Assembly: GCA_017882945.1 (NCBI GenBank)
Contig: JADGON010000311.1
Coordinates: 1-8,508, forward strand
From: Acidimicrobiia bacterium
GTDB taxonomy: Bacteria > Actinomycetota > Acidimicrobiia > IMCC26256 > JAENVU01
Length of the DNA stretch: 8,508 bases
Direction: 5' to 3'
Below are positions 6,331 to 8,508 of this stretch, piece after piece; the first letter of the stretch is position 1; the number at the start of each line of letters is the position of its first letter. Position numbers and translations under genes: made by a program. Below the pieces are notes generated by a model. The model was given only the letters and a program-made list of their open reading frames with translations, did not search any database and was not told where the DNA came from.

Positions 6331-7509
6331 TCAGCGCCGCTTCCCGTGCGCCGCGGTCGCGGCGCCGATCGCGTCGGCGTAGGCGCCGAGCACCGCATCG
6401 AGGTGCCCGGGCCAGTCCATGGGGGCCCCGGCCGGCTCGACGCGGTAGTCCGCGGGCGCCGCCGCGAACGCCTGCATCCGGTCGGCGAGGGCGCCGGCAT
6501 CGCCGGGCGTGAACAGCAACGGCCGGCACTGCGCAGCGATCAACTCGGGGATGCCACCGATCGACGCGCCGATGACCGGGATGCCCCGCCCGCGTGCCTC
6601 GTTCACGACCACCGGGGCCGGATCCTTCCACTGCGACGGCACGACCAGGCAGTCCAGATCGGCCAGCAGCGACTCCTTGCGGTCCTCGGCCACCCATCCG
6701 GCCGCGACGACGGGCGGACCGGCGGCGCGGACTTCGGCTTCGAGCGGGCCGCGGCCCGCGACCACCAGGCGCGCGCCGGGGATCGCGGCGCGGGCGAACG
6801 CATCGAGCAGGGTGCCCACGCCCTTGTCCGGACCGAGCCGGCCGAGGTACCCGAAGGTGAGCGGACGCCCGCCGCTGCGGGGGGCCGCGCGCGACCCGGC
6901 GACGACCTCGACCGGGTTGTAGACCACTCGCAGGCGCGGCACGATCCAGGAGAGCTGCTCGTGCTCGCGCGCGATTGCCTGCGAGACCGCGAGCACGACC
7001 TCTGGGGGAGCTCGGCCGACCGACTCGTTGCGCAGCCAGGAGATGCCGACGCACGAACGGCAACGAGGCTCACACCTGCGGCCGTCGCGGTGCACCATCG
7101 AGTTGCGCTGGCACAGCAGCCAGTAGTCGTGCAGCGTGTGCACGTGAGCGACGCCGCGCCGGGCGGGGCGCGTGAGCGCCAGGCTGGAGAGTCCCTGCAC
7201 GGCGTGCGTGTGCACGACGTCGGGCGCCAGCTCATCCAGCACGGAGTCGAGCGCGCGCCCGGCGCGCGGGTTGTACATGTCGATCGCGTGGAACAGCAGT
7301 CGCCGCGCGGCCGGTTGCTCCGGGGCCTGCTGAATCGGGTACGGCCACGGCTTGACCGCGCGCACGACATCGGGGCCGGCCACCCCGAGGGTGAGCACGT
7401 CCACCTGGTGGCCCGCGGCGCGCAACCTGAGCGAGAGCGCCGACGCGTACTGCTCGGCGCCACCGACGACCTCCGGAGGCCAGAGGTTGGAGACCATCAG
7501 GATGCGCAT
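6331..7509 (-). CDS. GT4 family glycosyltransferase (GT-B fold) with Cys cluster
   Basis: The protein has 392 residues, a typical GT4 length. The N-terminal domain begins MRILMVSNLWPPEVVGGAEQY with the glycine-rich acceptor-side loop, and carries HTLHDYWLLC (124-133). A cysteine set, C133, C146, C150 and C153, follows in a loop seen in many GT4 enzymes and possibly binding metal. The C-terminal donor domain has FGYLGRLGPDKG (219-230) and WKDPAPVVVNEA (294-305). The usual EX7E pair is therefore D296-x7-E304, with aspartate replacing the first glutamate. It should transfer a sugar from a nucleotide donor to a growing glycan in the cytoplasm; donor and acceptor are unknown. Start ATG 7509 gives the canonical N-terminus; a weak AAGG lies seven bases upstream. 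It is first of a minus-strand pair and divergent from the second GT4 gene. Confidence 0.92.
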   Translation of the reverse strand: MRILMVSNLWPPEVVGGAEQYASALSLRLRAAGHQVDVLTLGVAGPDVVRAVKPWPYPIQQAPEQPAARRLLFHAIDMYNPRAGRALDSVLDELAPDVVHTHAVQGLSSLALTRPARRGVAHVHTLHDYWLLCQRNSMVHRDGRRCEPRCRSCVGISWLRNESVGRAPPEVVLAVSQAIAREHEQLSWIVPRLRVVYNPVEVVAGSRAAPRSGGRPLTFGYLGRLGPDKGVGTLLDAFARAAIPGARLVVAGRGPLEAEVRAAGPPVVAAGWVAEDRKESLLADLDCLVVPSQWKDPAPVVVNEARGRGIPVIGASIGGIPELIAAQCRPLLFTPGDAGALADRMQAFAAAPADYRVEPAGAPMDWPGHLDAVLGAYADAIGAATAAHGKRR

Positions 7510-7516
7510 CGGAGCG

Positions 7517-7528
7517 CCTTAGATTAGT
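7517..7528. promoter_or_regulatory. Compact bidirectional promoter between two GT4 genes
   Basis: The whole divergent spacer is 25 bp (7510-7534) and has an AT-rich core unlike its surroundings. On plus it holds TAGATT (7520-7525), nine bases before ATG 7535. On minus it holds TAATCT (7526-7521), eleven bases before ATG 7509. Both fit TAnnnT -10 elements, and both transcripts would have leaders of only a few bases or none. The two -10 candidates overlap, so polymerase probably serves one direction at a time (inference). Confidence 0.45.
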
Positions 7529-7534
7529 GGCGAC

Positions 7535-8508
7535 ATGCAGGATCGTGGCGATGCCGAATCCCCGCCGCTCCGCATCGGCATCCTGGCCGACACGATCGGT
7601 CGACCGGGCGGGATCGGCCGGTACACGAGCGAGCTGGTCGCCGCGCTCGGGCGCCGCGACGACGTGCGTCTGGTCGTGGCGGCACTGCCGGAGGCAACCG
7701 AGCGGGTCGAGCAGCTCGCAGGTGACCGACTCGACGCGGTCGTGCCGATCCGGGCGCGCGGCCAGGTCGGGATCGCGCTGTGGGAGCGCTACGCGAGCGG
7801 GCGGAAGCTGGCCGAGGCCGGCGTCGAGATCGTTCACGGCACCAAGCACCTTGTCCCGCGCATCGCGCGGCCGACCGTCCTCACCGTGCACGATCTCATG
7901 ACCATCACTCGCGCCCGCGAATCTGCGTTCGCGAAGCGTCTCTTCCTGCCCCGCCAGTACCGCATCTCGCTCGACGCGGCCACGCGCCTCGTCGCGGCGA
8001 GCCGTGCCACGCGCGACCGCCTGCGCGAGCTCAACCCGAGATGGGACGCCAAGACGGTGGTCGAGCCGAACGGGCTGAGCCGGAAGCTGCTCGAAACGGC
8101 GCCGGCGCCGGTCCCGGAGCTGGCCGGAACCCGGTTCGCACTCGTGGTCGGAGATCTGGCGCCGCGCAAGAACGTCGGACTGCTCCTGGAAGTGTGGGAG
8201 CGCGTGGATCGCGCGACCGACGGCTTCAAGCTCGTCGTCCTCGGCAATCCCGGCCCGCACAGCGACGAGACCACGCAACGGCTCGCCGAGCTCCAAGCCC
8301 GGGGGATCGCGGTCTGGCTGCGCGGCGTGGACGACGGTGTGCTCCGCTGGTGCTACGAGCACGCACGCGTCGTGCTGTTCCCGACGCTCGAAGAGGGCTT
8401 CGGGTTCCCGCTGCTCGAAGCCCTCACCTTCGGAGCTCCGGTGATCGCGAGCAAGGACCCCGCGCTCGTCGAGGTCGCCGCGGGGTCCGACCTGGTGACG
8501 CACCTGGA
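7535..8508 (+). CDS. GT4 family glycosyltransferase (GT-B fold), 3' end beyond window
   Basis: The frame opens at ATG 7535 and runs 324 codons to the right edge, so the end of the donor domain and the C-terminal helix are missing. The N-terminal domain has GRPGGIGRYTSELV (22-35), the glycine-rich loop typical of GT4 enzymes of the mannosyltransferase/WbpZ-like kind, and LTVHDLM (116-122). The linker is followed by the donor domain with VVGDLAPRKNVGLLLEVW (204-221), whose R211-K212 are expected to contact the donor phosphates, and by LEEGFGFPLLEALTFGAPVIAS (285-306), with a complete EX7E pair E287/E295. It should add a sugar from a nucleotide donor during assembly of the glycan; the sugar is not determinable. 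The start is chosen because it directly follows the AT-rich promoter-like core and leaves a short tail before the first strand; no Shine-Dalgarno sequence is visible. Confidence 0.91.
   Translation, partial: MQDRGDAESPPLRIGILADTIGRPGGIGRYTSELVAALGRRDDVRLVVAALPEATERVEQLAGDRLDAVVPIRARGQVGIALWERYASGRKLAEAGVEIVHGTKHLVPRIARPTVLTVHDLMTITRARESAFAKRLFLPRQYRISLDAATRLVAASRATRDRLRELNPRWDAKTVVEPNGLSRKLLETAPAPVPELAGTRFALVVGDLAPRKNVGLLLEVWERVDRATDGFKLVVLGNPGPHSDETTQRLAELQARGIAVWLRGVDDGVLRWCYEHARVVLFPTLEEGFGFPLLEALTFGAPVIASKDPALVEVAAGSDLVTHL

Noticed and set aside
4774..7527. A 917-codon open frame on the plus strand opposite the two minus-strand glycosyltransferases
   Set aside because: It is a shadow of high third-position GC: the product is Arg/Glu/Asp/Gly/His-rich, has no recognisable domain, and lies opposite two genes with clear motifs.
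7232..8503. A 423-codon minus-strand frame opposite the right-hand GT4
   Set aside because: The plus strand has the GGIGRY loop and the EX7E motif; the minus product is a charged antisense shadow.
1..8508. CRISPR arrays, tRNA/rRNA genes, insertion sequences, phage or defence genes
   Set aside because: No regularly spaced direct repeats, no transposase or integrase motifs and no structured-RNA signature were seen; the window is almost filled by seven glycan genes.

Overview
The window is very GC-rich, by eye around 70%, with strong G/C bias at third codon positions and GTG/TTG starts. Several genes have a TAnnnT hexamer a few bases before the start codon and no Shine-Dalgarno sequence, as in leaderless transcripts. 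Together these suggest a high-GC actinobacterium; an environmental Acidimicrobiia-like lineage is possible, but the sequence alone does not fix the taxon. All seven genes fit one theme: making and assembling a cell-surface or secreted glycan. No RNA genes, mobile elements, CRISPR arrays or phage genes were seen.

Layout. At 1-938 (minus) lies a DegT/DnrJ/EryC1/StrS sugar aminotransferase that runs off the left edge. A 164-bp divergent intergenic region (939-1102) holds short palindromes and a perfect 10-bp-stem hairpin just before the next ribosome binding site. A plus-strand operon follows: a UDP-GlcNAc 2-epimerase of the WecB family (1103-2212), a class I SAM methyltransferase with an N-terminal four-cysteine knuckle (2234-3280), and an FAD-dependent oxidoreductase of the amine oxidase/protoporphyrinogen-oxidase-like type (3277-4632), whose GTG start overlaps the preceding stop. 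Nine bases on, in convergent orientation, is a minus-strand pair: a multi-pass membrane glycosyltransferase of the PMT/ArnT-like (GT39/GT83) type (4642-6282) and, upstream of it, a GT4 glycosyltransferase (6331-7509). A 25-bp divergent spacer with an AT-rich core separates this from a second GT4 glycosyltransferase (7535 to the right edge, partial).

How the genes may work together (inference). The epimerase and aminotransferase would supply modified amino sugars (ManNAc-type and an amino-deoxy sugar). The methyltransferase and flavoprotein would modify a sugar or a lipid-linked glycan. The two GT4 enzymes would act in the cytoplasm on nucleotide-sugar donors, and the membrane enzyme would transfer sugar from a polyprenyl-phosphate carrier outside the membrane. 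No polymerase, flippase or initiating phosphoglycosyltransferase is visible, so the cluster probably continues on both sides. I did not find a clearly new system. The most distinctive items are the wecB-methyltransferase-flavoprotein module, the hairpin before wecB, and the tiny bidirectional promoter at 7510-7534.
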